Positions 22,052 through 33,748 of a stretch of DNA of 64,000 nt are shown here, in pieces. Both the position numbers and the translations under genes were made by a program. The notes under the pieces are model-generated. The model was given only the letters and a program-made list of their open reading frames with translations, was not told the origin of the DNA and made no database searches. Each line of letters begins with the position of its first letter. Within the stretch, counting starts at the first letter, position 1. This stretch comes from Candolleomyces eurysporus (Eukaryota; Basidiomycota; Agaricomycetes; Agaricales; Psathyrellaceae): positions 48,537-112,536 of the forward strand of contig JANBPK010001050.1 of the NCBI GenBank assembly GCA_027579435.1, written 5' to 3'.

Positions 22052-25000
22052 ATGGGCAACCAGATATCGAAGTCGAAGCGTTCCAAAAAGGCCACCATCT
22101 CCAAGGTTGCCGACGATACTCAGAAACCTACCACTCCATCCCCCGAGAACGTTGAGGAAGTTATGCCAGTGGCCGCTGTCACCGTCGAGCACAATGGCTC
22201 GGACCAACCAGTCGTCGAAGGGCCTGAGGGCAAGCTGGTAATCTTTGTAGGTGAGTGAGACTCTGTGCTATTCTTGGGCAGTACTGAGTACTCTCCAGTG
22301 GGACTTGGCATGGTTGGCATTGGTGAGTTTCAACGCTTCATGTCCATTCGTTGTCTTACAGCTCTCGTTAGCGTTCATTGAGAAAATGCTCGGCCTGGAC
22401 GACAAGGGAAAATACTTCATTGTCACTTGTGGGGAAGAGAAACATTTCGCCTATAATCGTGTTGGGTACGTCAACATCGTCCTTGAGATATTTCTGGCAC
22501 TCATTCTCCCTCACACTGTCAGCTTGACAGAGTATTTCGAGCATCGGAACGTAAGCCGGGCTTCGCGAAGTTCATAGTCTTCTCTTGCTGACTACGCTCC
22601 CCAGGTCGAAAACCTATACCTCAACCCACCTTCGTGGTACGCCCAACACGAGCCTCATCGCTTGAGCTATCACCTACAGGAAACGGTGGTCTCTATATCA
22701 CCCGAGGACCATCTTGTCCACACCGACAAAGGGCGTGCGTTCCGTTACCACAAATGCATCATCGCGACAGGCTCGAGGGCAGAGGTTCCCCCCTACACGT
22801 CCATCGAACAAGCGGCAAAGACGAAGGGCGTTTTCGTCTACCGAAATATTGCCGACCTCGATAATATTATTGCGTATGCCGAGAGTTCCGAGGTGAATCA
22901 TGCGGTCGTCGTCGGCGGTGGTCTGCTTGGACTCGAAGCTGCAAAAGCAGTCTACGACCTTCCATCGTAAGGTTATTCTCTTCTTCCGTGCTCCTCGCTG
23001 ACCTATCTCTGAAAGGATCTCTCATGTGAGCATTGTCAACCGCCAGGCGTACCCTCTCTCTCGTCAGCTTGATGGAGAGGCTGGGGAGATGGTGCTCCAC
23101 AAGATCGAAGGGATGGGTGTCGAGGTTCTAACACGCTGTTCTCCAACGCGTCAACTTACCCGTGCCGTTGACGGCGAAGAGACCTTCTGTGGATTCGAGC
23201 TTCAAGATGGGAAAGTGCACGAAGCCGACCTCGTCATTTACGCGATCGGCATTCGCCCCCGTGACGAGCTGGCGAGGGCAAGCGGCATCAAGTGCCATCC
23301 CCGCAGCGGTATTATCGTTGGAGACGACCTCAGGACGTCAGCTGAAGACGTTTACGCTATCGGTGAATGTGCCAGCTGGAGAGAGAACACGTACGGCTTG
23401 ATTGGCCCAGGCAGTAAGTTCGCTCGTTATTCCGTCCCCCGGACGATGGATCTGACAGATCTTTCAGTCGAGATGGCGGATATACTTTCCTTCAACCTGA
23501 CCCAGACCGAGGGTCACGCTCCTCGCGCGATGAACGCTCCGGACCTCAGTACCAAACTCAAGTACGTGTCGTCATCGGCTTCTCATGATCTACCCCTTTT
23601 GACTGTCGTATAAATAGGCTCATGGGAATCGACGTCGCGTCATTTGGGGACTTCTTCGCCGACAAACGTCTGCCAAAGGGTCGTACCCAGGATATATCCC
23701 ATCTGAACGGCAACGGGGCCGAATCGAAGCCTCACGCCAACGGAAACGGCAAGGCGGCCATCGAAATCGCGTTTGAAGAGGAGAAACAGCCTACGCAGCA
23801 GGATGAGGCGAAGCCGAATGGTTCAGCGGAGAAAAAGCCTGCACCAGCGAGGAAACATCGAAAGCGGGGGGAAGATGAACCAATCAATTGTTTGGTGTAC
23901 AAGGATCCGTTCAGTGCGACGTACAAGAAGTATATCTTCACTGAGGATGGCAAGTACTTGTTGGGTGGTATGATGGTTGGGGACGTGAGCGACTTCGTCA
24001 AGCTTGTCGCGATCGTCAAGAAAAAGGTGAGGGTTATATCCTTTTCTTTTCCTTCAGGTGGATTGTTGAGTCCTGACGATATCTTTCTTGCACACAGAAA
24101 GCTTTGGAAGTCCCGCCTTCACAGTTTATCGTTGGGGACAAGAAAGGCGCCGACGACGGTGGTGACCTCGATGACGACGCTCAAGTTTGCAGCTGCCACG
24201 TAAGTCACAATGAACTTCGTTCTTAAGCGTGTTGGAGCTCACAAAACCGCCTCTTCTTAGAACGTTTTGAAGGAGGATATAGTTAAATGTGTGAAGAGCG
24301 GCGACTGCCTGACCATTCCCGACCTGAAGACGAAGACCAAGGTTGGCACTGGGTGTGGAGGTTGCATGCCTTTGGTACGTGTATCTTCATCCTTTCCTAC
24401 TCAATTCAAAACTAATAAATGGTAATAAAAGGTTACGAGCCTGTTCAACGCAGAAATGAAGAAGGCTGGCCGCACGCTGAACACCAGCCTTTGTCCCCAC
24501 TTCAACATGTCTCGTACCGACCTTTTCAACGTCATCAAGGTCAAGCAGCTACGTACTCTCCCCGAGGTCATGGAAGCTGTGGGCGTCGACAAGGATTCCA
24601 TCGGATGCGAGACCTGCAAGCCTGCAATTGGTTCGATTTTGTCCAGTTTGTGAGTCCCAGTGATCTGAGTATGGCTGGAAGGACGGTGTTGACAAGCCAT
24701 TGATCGCAGATACAACGAGCACGTCATGAAGGGCGTCCACCACTCCAACCAGGACACCAACGACAAGTACCTCGCCAATATCCAACGGAATGGTACTTTC
24801 AGTGTCGTCCCTCGTATCACTGCTGGCGAAATCACACCCGATGGTCTCATCATTATCGGGAACGTTGCGAAGAAATATAACCTCTACACCAAGGTTTGTC
24901 TTTCCCGAGGGTATTCACCTCTGCCGATGATGTTAATACTGGTTTAGATCACAGGCGGCCAGCGTATCGATATGTTCGGTGCTCGAAAGGAAGACCTCCC

Positions 25001-26737
25001 AGACATTTGGGAGGAACTCCACAAGGGCGGATTCGAGAGTGGACACGCGTACGGGAAGAGTTTGCGAACGGTCAAGTCGTGTGTTGGAACCACCTGTACG
25101 ATCCCTTTCTCCGAAAAGCTGCAAAGGGGCTAGAAGCTAACTGGTCTCATCATGTTTTGCTTCTTTGTAGGGTGTCGATTCGGCGTTGGCGACTCGGTGG
25201 GCTTGGCTGTCCAACTGGAGAACCGATATCGCGGAGTGCGTAGCCCCCACAAGTTCAAAGGTGGTGTCTCGGGATGTGTTCGTGAATGCGCCGAGGCCCA
25301 AGGGAAAGACTTTGGGCTCATCGCTACCGACAAGGGATGGAACAGTAAGTTGGCGAGATTCGCAANTTTTTTATGAGCCGGCTAACGAACGTGCTTTCCA
25401 GTTTTCGTTGGTGGAAATGGTGGTGCCAATCCTGTAAGTTTTATCTGCTCTTCGAGCTTTTTCTGTCCAGTGGAGTGGAGTCGTTTATACGCCGTATCTA
25501 TCTAGCGACACGCCGAGCTGTTTGCCAAGGACGTTCCTCCTTCGAAGGTTGTGCGAATAATCGACCGATTCTTGGCCTACTACATCATGACCGCCGATAA
25601 ACTGCAACGTACCGCACGATGGGTCGAGAACATGGAGGGCGGTATTGAGGTAATGTCGCATTTCGTACTATTGATGAACTCAGTTCCCTGAAACTCTGCA
25701 ATAGAAACTCAAAAAGGTGATTCTAGAAGACGAACTCGGGATATGCAAGGATCTCGATGCCATGATGGACAATCTCGTCAATACGTACGAAGATGAGTGG
25801 GCCGCTGTTGTCAAGGGTTAGTCAGAGTCGTCACTCCTTCGCCAAGTATTGTATTAACTAAACCCTACTACAGACCCCTCCAAGCGAAAACAATTCAAGC
25901 AGTTCATCAACACCGATGAGCGTTTGCCTCAGAGCGAGATCATCCAAGAGCGAGGTCAACCGCGTCCAGCTGATTGGTCCAAATCATCCCCAGCTGTCAA
26001 GCTCTCGACAGATCAGTGCAGGACGCCCAAATCTCAATGGAGCTGGGTCAATGTTGCACGCAAGGCTGATTTGTTGGTGAACGAGGGAGGAACATCGAGC
26101 GCTGCTGTCAAGTACGGTGACAGTCAGCTTGCAATCTACCATGTGCCTCGTCGAGGTTACTATGCCACTCAACAGATGTATGTTCCGGTTGTCTGATTTT
26201 CTTTGGACATTTTGCTGATCTGGCTATCTCTCTAGGTGTCCTCATCGGCGGTAAGGTTCCCATTTTATCTTAACGGGGGCTATAGTCTAACGGCCCCTTA
26301 GTGCTTTCGTTCTGGACCACGGCATTATTGGAGATTCTCCTAATGGCAAGCCCGTAAGTGCAAGTGACCTTTTCTTTCGGTTCGAAGAACTGATGACGTC
26401 CCCGTTCCAGTACGTTTCTTGCCCTCTCCACAAACGCAACTTCACCCTTTCCGACGGCGAATGCTTGAACGACGGCGACTACCAAATCATGACCTTTGAC
26501 TGTCGCGAAGATCCTGAAGATCCCGAACGATTGCAGATCCTCCTTCCGCCCATCGATGATCTTGATGCCCAGCTGGGTACTGAAAAGTGGATGGTCCGGC
26601 AAGCAGAGTCTGAGGCCCTCGGTCTAAACGCTGCGACTCAGATCAGCATTCTGGGACCCAAAGGCGACTTTTTGCCTGGAGTAGACATTGGAGGTTGCAG
26701 TGGGAATGAGTGTGGCGACCATAAGCTATCATGGTAG
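22052..26737 (+). CDS. niiA: Assimilatory nitrite reductase, siroheme, with Rieske domain
   Basis: Reduces nitrite to ammonium with six electrons from NAD(P)H, in the cytosol. I could join 21 exons in frame: 22052-22250, 22299-22322, 22372-22465, 22523-22550, 22605-22966, 23016-23413, 23468-23561, 23618-24026, 24098-24199, 24261-24374, 24432-24649, 24710-24893, 24948-25095, 25171-25344, 25402-25433, 25506-25649, 25705-25816, 25874-26177, 26236-26250, 26302-26353, 26411-26737; 1177 residues. Order of parts: FAD site (GLGMVG, 68-73), NAD site (VVVGGGLLGLEAA), 2Fe-2S Cys (CSCH at 567-570, CGGC at 602-605), siroheme/4Fe-4S domain (TGGQRIDMFGA; Cys787, Cys793, Cys827, Cys831) and a C-terminal Rieske domain (Cys1048/His1050, Cys1073/His1076). 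The length and fused Rieske domain are normal for fungi. The ~60-residue leader starts MGNQISKSKRSKK. All cofactor ligands are present. Confidence 0.96.
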
Positions 26738-27017
26738 GTATTGGAATCAACAGTGTATTAGTGTTGAACAAAACGAATCGATTGTCTGCGCCCTGCTCTT
26801 CGCCCCTGAAATCTTCAAGTAAGATGCCAACCTTATCGACGTAAAAGGAGAGGAAGGGTGTTCAATTCGAAATGAACAGCCGAAATAGCGGTCGAGTCAG
26901 GCAGACAGCGAAGGATCCAGTATAATCATCATAGCCATCGAGGGTCATTTCGTTCCCTTCACTCTCTTACCCACTCTCTCAGCGCCTCGTCGTTAAAAAG
27001 TGTGCCCCAGTCATCTC
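26738..27017. other. Intergenic region
   Basis: A short spacer between the nitrite reductase stop and the presumed start of the SET gene. Nothing distinct is seen. Confidence 0.4.
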
Positions 27018-28271
27018 ATGACCACTATGGGTACCTCCAGAGGACCTATTGGAATCAATCTAGTGGTCGGTTCAGAGCAGGCTCATGACCAAGACCAGAA
27101 GAATGGTCCCCAGCACGGTGCGCATAAAGGTGCTTTCCGTTGATAATACTCCTTCAGCCTTGACCCCATAAGACTGCCGAAAATATAGTTTCTCAGGGAG
27201 GCATCAGTATCATCGAGCATTTCAAGCAGGCGACGGTAGAGACTCAACAATCCCGGGCTTCAGCAAGCTATCAGATAGTCCGTTTCGCCGAAGGACATTC
27301 CGCAAGACAATACGATTAATAAACTCAAAGCGACCACGGTTCCCCCGTTGCGGAACCGGAGGTACCGACCCAGACGGCCACTCCTTGTGGATACCAAGCC
27401 AGTTACTACGCTCAGAGCTGGCCTAGACAGCTGCCTGAAATTCCTACCAAGTACATCGTGAAGGTGGATGAGAGGATGGAAATTGGTGTTTTTGCCACTC
27501 GCGACATCATCAAGAAGTTCGAGCCCGTGCTTGTCGAACGCCCATTTCTTGTCTATCCCAAGCGGAACACAGGTCTTCTCAGTCACAAAGTCGCGGAACG
27601 GCTGTCTGAGAATCAAGTGAGGCAACTGGCGCACAGTAAAACCGAGGAAATCTCTCTGTAGTTCGTAAAAGAATGGATGGAGGAGACCGCGAGACGCGAC
27701 TTCGTGTCATTGGCCAACTCCACAAGCACGACGGTAGTGAACCCGTCTCGGGCACTGTGAGGACGAATGGCTTCGAGATTAGCTTTGGGGAGAAATTGCC
27801 TGGTGTCGATCAGGATTTTGGCTTAGGGTATGGCGCCGTTGGGAAGACTGGGAGGCGTTTTAACCATTGGTAAGCTATGCCAGTCTCGAAATGTAGCGAG
27901 TCGCGTTGATAACATCGTTAGTTGTGTCNCNGCGACGTTTACGANNANATTCGTCCCGGGACATCAAGGCCGGCTCGCAGATCTTTACCTCGTNCACTCG
28001 CCCCAACGAAAGNAAGGCAGAGNGCCAAAAGGCTCTGGAGGATTANAGATTCGAATGTAGGTACCGNTACTGCGTCAATGCGACACCTTAGTCCGACAGG
28101 CTTCGCAAATCTTCCCAAGCCCGGATTGAGAATTGGATAAATGANGCGAATCATGTATGGATGAGGGATGATCAATTGAAGGAAAGTGTGCTGGCGCTAC
28201 TTTTGGAANCAAAGAGGAGGATGGAGGAGGAAGGCTTGGATTTAATGGAAATGCAGTATCCTTACCTGTGA
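27018..28271 (+). CDS. SET-domain protein, sequence disrupted by Ns
   Basis: Fragments in order give a small SET-domain protein, probably a protein lysine methyltransferase. A possible first exon at 27018 reads MTTMGTSRGPIGIN. From about 27400 comes KYIVKVDERMEIGVFATRDI, the usual start of a SET domain. Near 27730-27880 comes SGTVRTNGFEISFGEK, then YGAVGKTGRRFNH. After an intron (gtaag at about 27880, acceptor near 27924) comes the degraded counterpart of the NHSCxPN motif, then SRDIKAGSQIFTS, the usual end of the domain. The tail has a post-SET-like FECRxRYCVN and ends at the TGA at 28269-28271. At least one frame change and about ten Ns lie between 27929 and 28210, so I cannot tell a pseudogene from poor sequence. 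Exons upstream of 27400 are uncertain. Confidence 0.55.
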
Positions 28272-28616
28272 ATCATCATGANTCAGGTTTACAGGAAGCT
28301 GGGCAATAGTCAGAAATCTGGACAGTGGTNCTGATGCGCTCACGAATTATCACCGAGGATGGAGTAGGGCANGGGGCTGGGCCACGGGCGATACATGNTN
28401 NATCGGAAGGTTTGATGATCGTTTGCAGTTGAGGCAACGAAAAGGAGTGTAGTAGTAGTAATAAGTTATGGTAGTAGGTACAGTCATGTCAAGTGCAAGT
28501 GCGAGCAAACGGAAAGTTTTGCACACCTGTACTATAGTATTATAGNCCAAATGGCGCAAAGGTCCTTCGGATCGGGGTGTATTGTATCGGGTTCCAAGCA
28601 GGGGCATAAAGGTACG

Positions 28617-30741
28617 TCATATTCCAACTGATGTGAATTGATTAAACGGACTGCTGGATCTGAGACCTGGGAACATCGAGGCCTGGTTTCTTCTAGGGTT
28701 GGGGACNANAATCANATTNAGAACTCTCCGGCATGGACTAAGGTGNGATATCCGACGAACCTCTGCATCCACCGTAGAAATGCCGCCACCNGATTTCAGN
28801 AACGTTGACGTGCTCACTCTCGATCGAAGNAACGTGCTGGACTCNGAGATAGTAGAATCGACTCCGAANGCTGAGGCCTCGTAGAGCGTGTTGCTGCGCT
28901 TAGACTGAGANGGTCTTGANTTGAGCCTGCGAATNCCAANTTNAGCCATGCGACATTGACNATGTAATGGGTAGGNNANAANAACTTACACTGCTAANAC
29001 NGAAGTGATGTACACTGGATTGACGTTAGACCTGGGGCTGAAGTGGANGAATTNAGGNAGCGAAANGACTGACGTTTNCCGAGTACAGCNTGCAATGCGA
29101 TGTCAACTAGACCGCCGTGAATGAGAATCACCTAGGATATATGATNCTTGTTTAGTATNCATTCTCCACGAATAGGNTAGATTTTTTATACTTACCGAAA
29201 GCAGGCTCAAGGTGCAGATGATGCTTTTCGATCCAGTTCCATCAGCTAGTGTGAGCGGGCGANGAACACGGACATCATACCTGGTCAAAACGCCTGTACT
29301 GAAGATGTATACAATGATGAGGTCGATAGTCATATCAGTTCTGCAGNCCGTCAGCTCATTTACACACGCGTTGAGTGCACAGAAAATATTACCTGTGATA
29401 TCCTGTCCTTCGCTTGTGGAGGTTCCACGTAATGAAGACCGCCAATAGAATATCTGCAGCACTGGAGATAGAGCAGTAGGTCTTGACAAGGTACTAGGTG
29501 AAGATACAAACGATCAGCGGAATGGTCAACACCGTGCTTAAGGGTGGTACGCTTACGCCATATTGAGAGTAATCCGTAAAGACAGGATGGATGAAGAGCA
29601 AAATGGATGCGGCTGGACAGTGGACGTCAGCTCTGCTCATAGAATCCGGAGAGGTCTACTGCTCACTCAATTCGATGCCTGCAATCGCCCGGATCATAAA
29701 TCAGCCACGGACAAAGGATTCGGCTGAAAAGAGAACGTACCGAGCCTGGCCAGAATCAAGAGTCCCTAGCACAACGTTGAGCTTGNTTTGAAGCTGAACT
29801 ACAAGATACGACGTACGATTCCTCCAATCAGCAAAACGTTTTTCTGACCGACTAGCGGGCACAGGTTAGACGAATGCGTTCATGTTACCGGATACAGGCC
29901 AACATACTCTTGTACAGCCTTGAGAGATAGAACCTGCGAAGGGTATCAACGGGTGGAACGGCTTGAAACATGGCTNTGCTACGTACAAGTTTGAGATGAC
30001 CGGAGGGAAAGTCTGAATGGTAAGCGGANGCATTAGTCTTTGTTAAATATTTCATGGACAAGGTAAACACACCGTGATTAAGATAGTGAGCTATAGCCGA
30101 GAACTCGTTAGTTGCGACAGTGGACGAACAAAGAGTATTCATTGCGCACCTGTAAAGACCTGTTCCAATGCATTAATTTCCTCGACGATGGCGAGAGTAT
30201 GAATTACGAAGACCCACCATACAGCAGTAGACATGGCTTCAGGTTGATCGAATCTTCGGACTAGATAGTAGTAGCTACATGTACCGGGTTGTCGGATCAA
30301 CTCGTTGAACGAAGGAGAGAATCGAAGGTGGTATACACGTACCAGTAGTGCATCGAGAACACACTGTGGAGCGTGTCGAGTAGCCTATGCTTCAATTAGA
30401 CACACGCACAAAAGGCTGACAAGCGGGCGTGTCATTCATACCACAGGATCCCCACCTGTTGAGCGATAAGGTCGGGATAAGCCCTTAAAACTACGGGATA
30501 ACTTTAGACCACACACGCACCATACACTTGAACCACATGCGATCATTGGGGTACCGACGGAAGTACGTGACCGTTAAGAAACAAGTGACCCCATACAGTC
30601 TGTGTCGTCGGATTGCCAGAGAAATGAGCGGATTGCAAGCAACGGAAACGAGCGCCGAGGGACACCCACATCGACGCCNAAAAATACTCCTAACACGTTA
30701 GATCCGAAGGTAGTCGTGAGTGAGTCGGGATTGAAGTCCAT
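28617..30741 (-). CDS. DUF6534-family membrane protein, N-disrupted
   Basis: A multi-exon gene starting at 30741 (MDFNPDSLTTTFGSNVLGVF). Next exons read LYGVTCFLTVTYFRRYPNDR (about 30530-30605), a 14-nt microexon at 30442-30455, LLDTLHSVFSMHY (30343-30384), YYYLVRRFDQPEAMSTAVW (30218-30274), a 10-nt microexon (WSLQ), and later AADILLAVFITWNLHKRRTG (near 29440) with the hallmark RTDMTIDLIIVYIFSTGVLT. The last part carries VYITSVLAV and a Ser-rich tail ending at 28617. This motif series is that of the basidiomycete DUF6534 proteins, about seven membrane helices, function unknown. More than 20 Ns fall in the 3' half, and several frames do not join, so the gene may be intact, poorly sequenced or decaying. 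The next gene upstream is a paralogue. Confidence 0.6.
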
Positions 30742-31658
30742 AATGAGGATCCAGGGCTCGATCGCTCAGCACAATGGTACTCCGGCGGGAGAGAGGGTGG
30801 GGCCGAAACGAAGCAGTTGAGGCGTAACTGGTGTGTGCATTAAGTAGGCAATGGGCGTCCTTCCGAGTTAATCGTGACCGGACTCGTGCTCTCCGAAGGC
30901 AGGAACAGATGATTAGCATCGGCGTTTGACCGTTTCACTAGACCAAAAAAGGTGGTAAGGCGCCCGAGATGAATGAAGAGGAGAGAAAGCCGTTGATGGG
31001 ACCACTGCAGGCGCGTTGCGCGGTGATTTCAGCACCGCAATCCGTGAACTCTGGACAGGTTCTAATGGCTACTGTCAGAGAGCCACCTTACTCCATTCAA
31101 GCACTTATCCATACCATTTTGGAAGGGTCTGAAGAACTGAAGGTACGAGATGCGAGTCGGCATATGGTCGTCGGCCATCTTGAGGCAGAACATACCATTG
31201 GAATATGAATCCGTGGTTCAACGTCAAAAGCTTGTTAGTGACATCTACCAGAGCCGGCAGGGTCATAGCACTTCTCCCTTATCTCGCGAAGCGCCAAGCA
31301 TGACGAAAGTGCACCCACCCGTGCATCCACAACCCTCATATATGCAAGATGATCAGTTGCAAACGGCTCCGCACTGGAGCCATCCCTCTGCAGCTCGAAA
31401 AGCCCCTGTATTTCCGCGAAATTACTAATGATACAAGTGTTCGAGATCCTTGTCACAGACTGAGTTTGATCGTTTGAGCTACATATGCGCGGGGTTGGNA
31501 AAAAAACACCATCAAAGGATCGAATGATTACAACCATGCGGTCTCGACACGTACAATAAATAAAACATTAGCCCAATGCCCTGAAGGTGAAGAAATGCAT
31601 TGAACGTTCGTAGGAAGCGGGAAGCATTCCTCAGCTTGGCGTTCATGTTCATGACACA
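30742..31658. other. Spacer between DUF6534 paralogues
   Basis: Holds the promoter side of the first DUF6534 gene and the 3' flank of the second. Open frames on either strand lack coding character, apart from possible 3' remnants of the upstream gene. Confidence 0.4.
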
Positions 31659-33748
31659 TCACATTTTCTCCAGTTCAATCTTCTCCGTATTCTGAACAGT
31701 GCTCTCCGTGATACCCGTCTGTAGAAATGACGTCAGTGTGTGGAGGTGAGGTGAGGAGTGGCTCACTTACCCCTACTGCACTATCTGAAGAAATATGCGT
31801 ACTCGTTTCCTGCCGGATTCGTATCATTCCTTGGATATCGATTGGAGCTTCCTGGGGAATCGAAACGCACGGTGAGGGGTCACGAAAGGGAAGACTGGTA
31901 GGGAGACTTACGGAATCGGCGGTGGTGCGGCGGAACACAATTTTGCCAGATTTAGGACGAGAGTCTCTCGAATCGAAGGCCGCTATTTCGTATACGCTTT
32001 CATCGAGCTTATGCCGAGGTTTTCTTGAATTGAGCCTACAAGACAAGGAAGATCAGTTTCAACGACAGGAAATGAAACGGGTCAGGTACGAACACAGCGA
32101 GGACGGAGTTTACGTATACTGGGTCTGACATGAGCGATTGTTTTATGAAAGGGAAGAAGCCAACGGAACGCACGCTTTCCGAGCAGGTAATGAAGGCCAA
32201 CGTAAACGAATCCCGTACCAATGAAAACCAGCTGCAAGACTTTGAGTTACATCACCATCAAGGAACGACTGCGCACCCCGACATACCGACATCAGAGCCA
32301 AAAGGCAGAGCAAGCTGAGATGAATAGAGTCGTAAGAAATCTTGCTGGCGTGATTGGAGAAGAGAATGTCACGAACGCAGTTAGCGACCCGGTATTGATC
32401 GAATAAATCATGAGAAGGTCAATCTTCGAGTCCGTGCTGACGACAGGGTAACCATCAGACCGGATCTGGGTGGATGAAGAGTTGACATACCGAGCGTATC
32501 CTGTTCTTCGTTTGTGGAGGGTCCAGCAGAAGTACGAAGCTAAAAGGATATCCGCGACTACGGACGCTCCGCAGTACGCGCGTACCATCCACTGTTTGCA
32601 ATTATGACCTTAGATGAAACACCCAGATGGAAGATAGGGAGAGGGGAACATACGTAGAACCGCCTGAATTCGGAAAGGAGGGGGTACCTCCATCTAAAAG
32701 TCCCAAACCGTCAGTTGATATTCAATGCAAGAAAGTACAAACGTACGCTTGAGCGGCGAGGACTGTCATCGAAGACGAAGCTCAGTCGGCATTTAGGAAC
32801 GGGAAGGACAGCACGTACTCAATTGGAAGGCTGTTCAAATTAATGAGTGATATTCGAGATCGAAGTGCACGCAACTCACTGAAACGTGTAAGCATCAAGG
32901 CTCCCTTTACCGCCAACAAGTTGAGCATTTGGTAAAAGAGTACTGAATGGAAGGCTTACCATCCCGAGCAAAAAAGGGATATTCCGCACTCCAACTTGAG
33001 AATCGAGGGTTAGGAAAGCTATGAGGGCAACTTTCAGTCTCGTACTCACTGATCCACAGTCTTGAAACGTAAAAGCTGAGGAGAAGTCAGGCGCTAAAGC
33101 GTGATCCAGGAGTTGAAGAACGCACGCATTAGAGAGGAGCGGAGGCCCAGCAACGTTCAATATCGCCAGCTAGCACCCATTTTTAGCTTGACGGACATTT
33201 CCAGAGAGAGAACACATACTCTGAACGACCTGCAAACATGTGAAGACGGGTTCGTTGTACGATCGGGAAGGCTACTTACCAATTGCTGAACCGAAGGGCC
33301 TCGGGATCGTTGAAATGCGTCACAAGATATACGTAACTGAGAGCAGAATTAATTGCTGTGCTTAGCGATGGGTAGCACAAGTCCGAACCTCGCGTGCATG
33401 GCCAAAATGGTCTGCAGTGTATCAAACAGCCTGCATGCGTAATCAGCGGGGCATGTTTACTAGGAGCCTTTGCAACGCACCATAGAGAGAAGACCTCGAG
33501 GAACCTAAGTAACTAGTGGAATCGTTGAATATTGAAGACATACCAGCGCTTTCAGACCGATTCTGTCGACTGTGTACTGTCTGAAGTAGCGGTATGTTTG
33601 GTAAACCGTGAATCCGTAAAGTCTGCCGGGCACTGTCAGGTAATGTTGATAGCGATAGGGTGATTACCTACATCGATGAAAAGAAGGTCCCCAAAAGTGT
33701 GGCACCGAACGAGGTGGTCAAGGAGTGAGTAACTTCTGACGATGCCAT
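31659..33748 (-). CDS. DUF6534-family membrane protein
   Basis: This starts at 33748 (MASSEVTHSLTTSFGATLLG). Exons continue as ILYGFTVYQTYRYFRQYTVD, a 14-nt microexon at 33481-33494 (VFSLW), LFDTLQTILAMHA (from 33430), YVYLVTHFNDPEALRFSNW, a 10-nt microexon (WSFR), FYVSRLWI, SFLTLDSQVGVRNIPFLLGM, and ADILLASYFCWTLHKRRTGY with TDSKIDLLMIYSINTGSLTA (near 32400-32550). Then come FIGTGFVYVGLHYLLGKRAF, VYVNSVLAV and LNSRKPRHKLDESVYEIA, ending TESTVQNTEKIELEKM at the TGA at 31659. This is the full DUF6534 pattern with about seven membrane helices and a cytosolic tail; function unknown. Frames join well where checked, so it looks intact. The middle exons (32600-33250) are the least certain. It is a tandem paralogue of the downstream gene. 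Confidence 0.72.
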
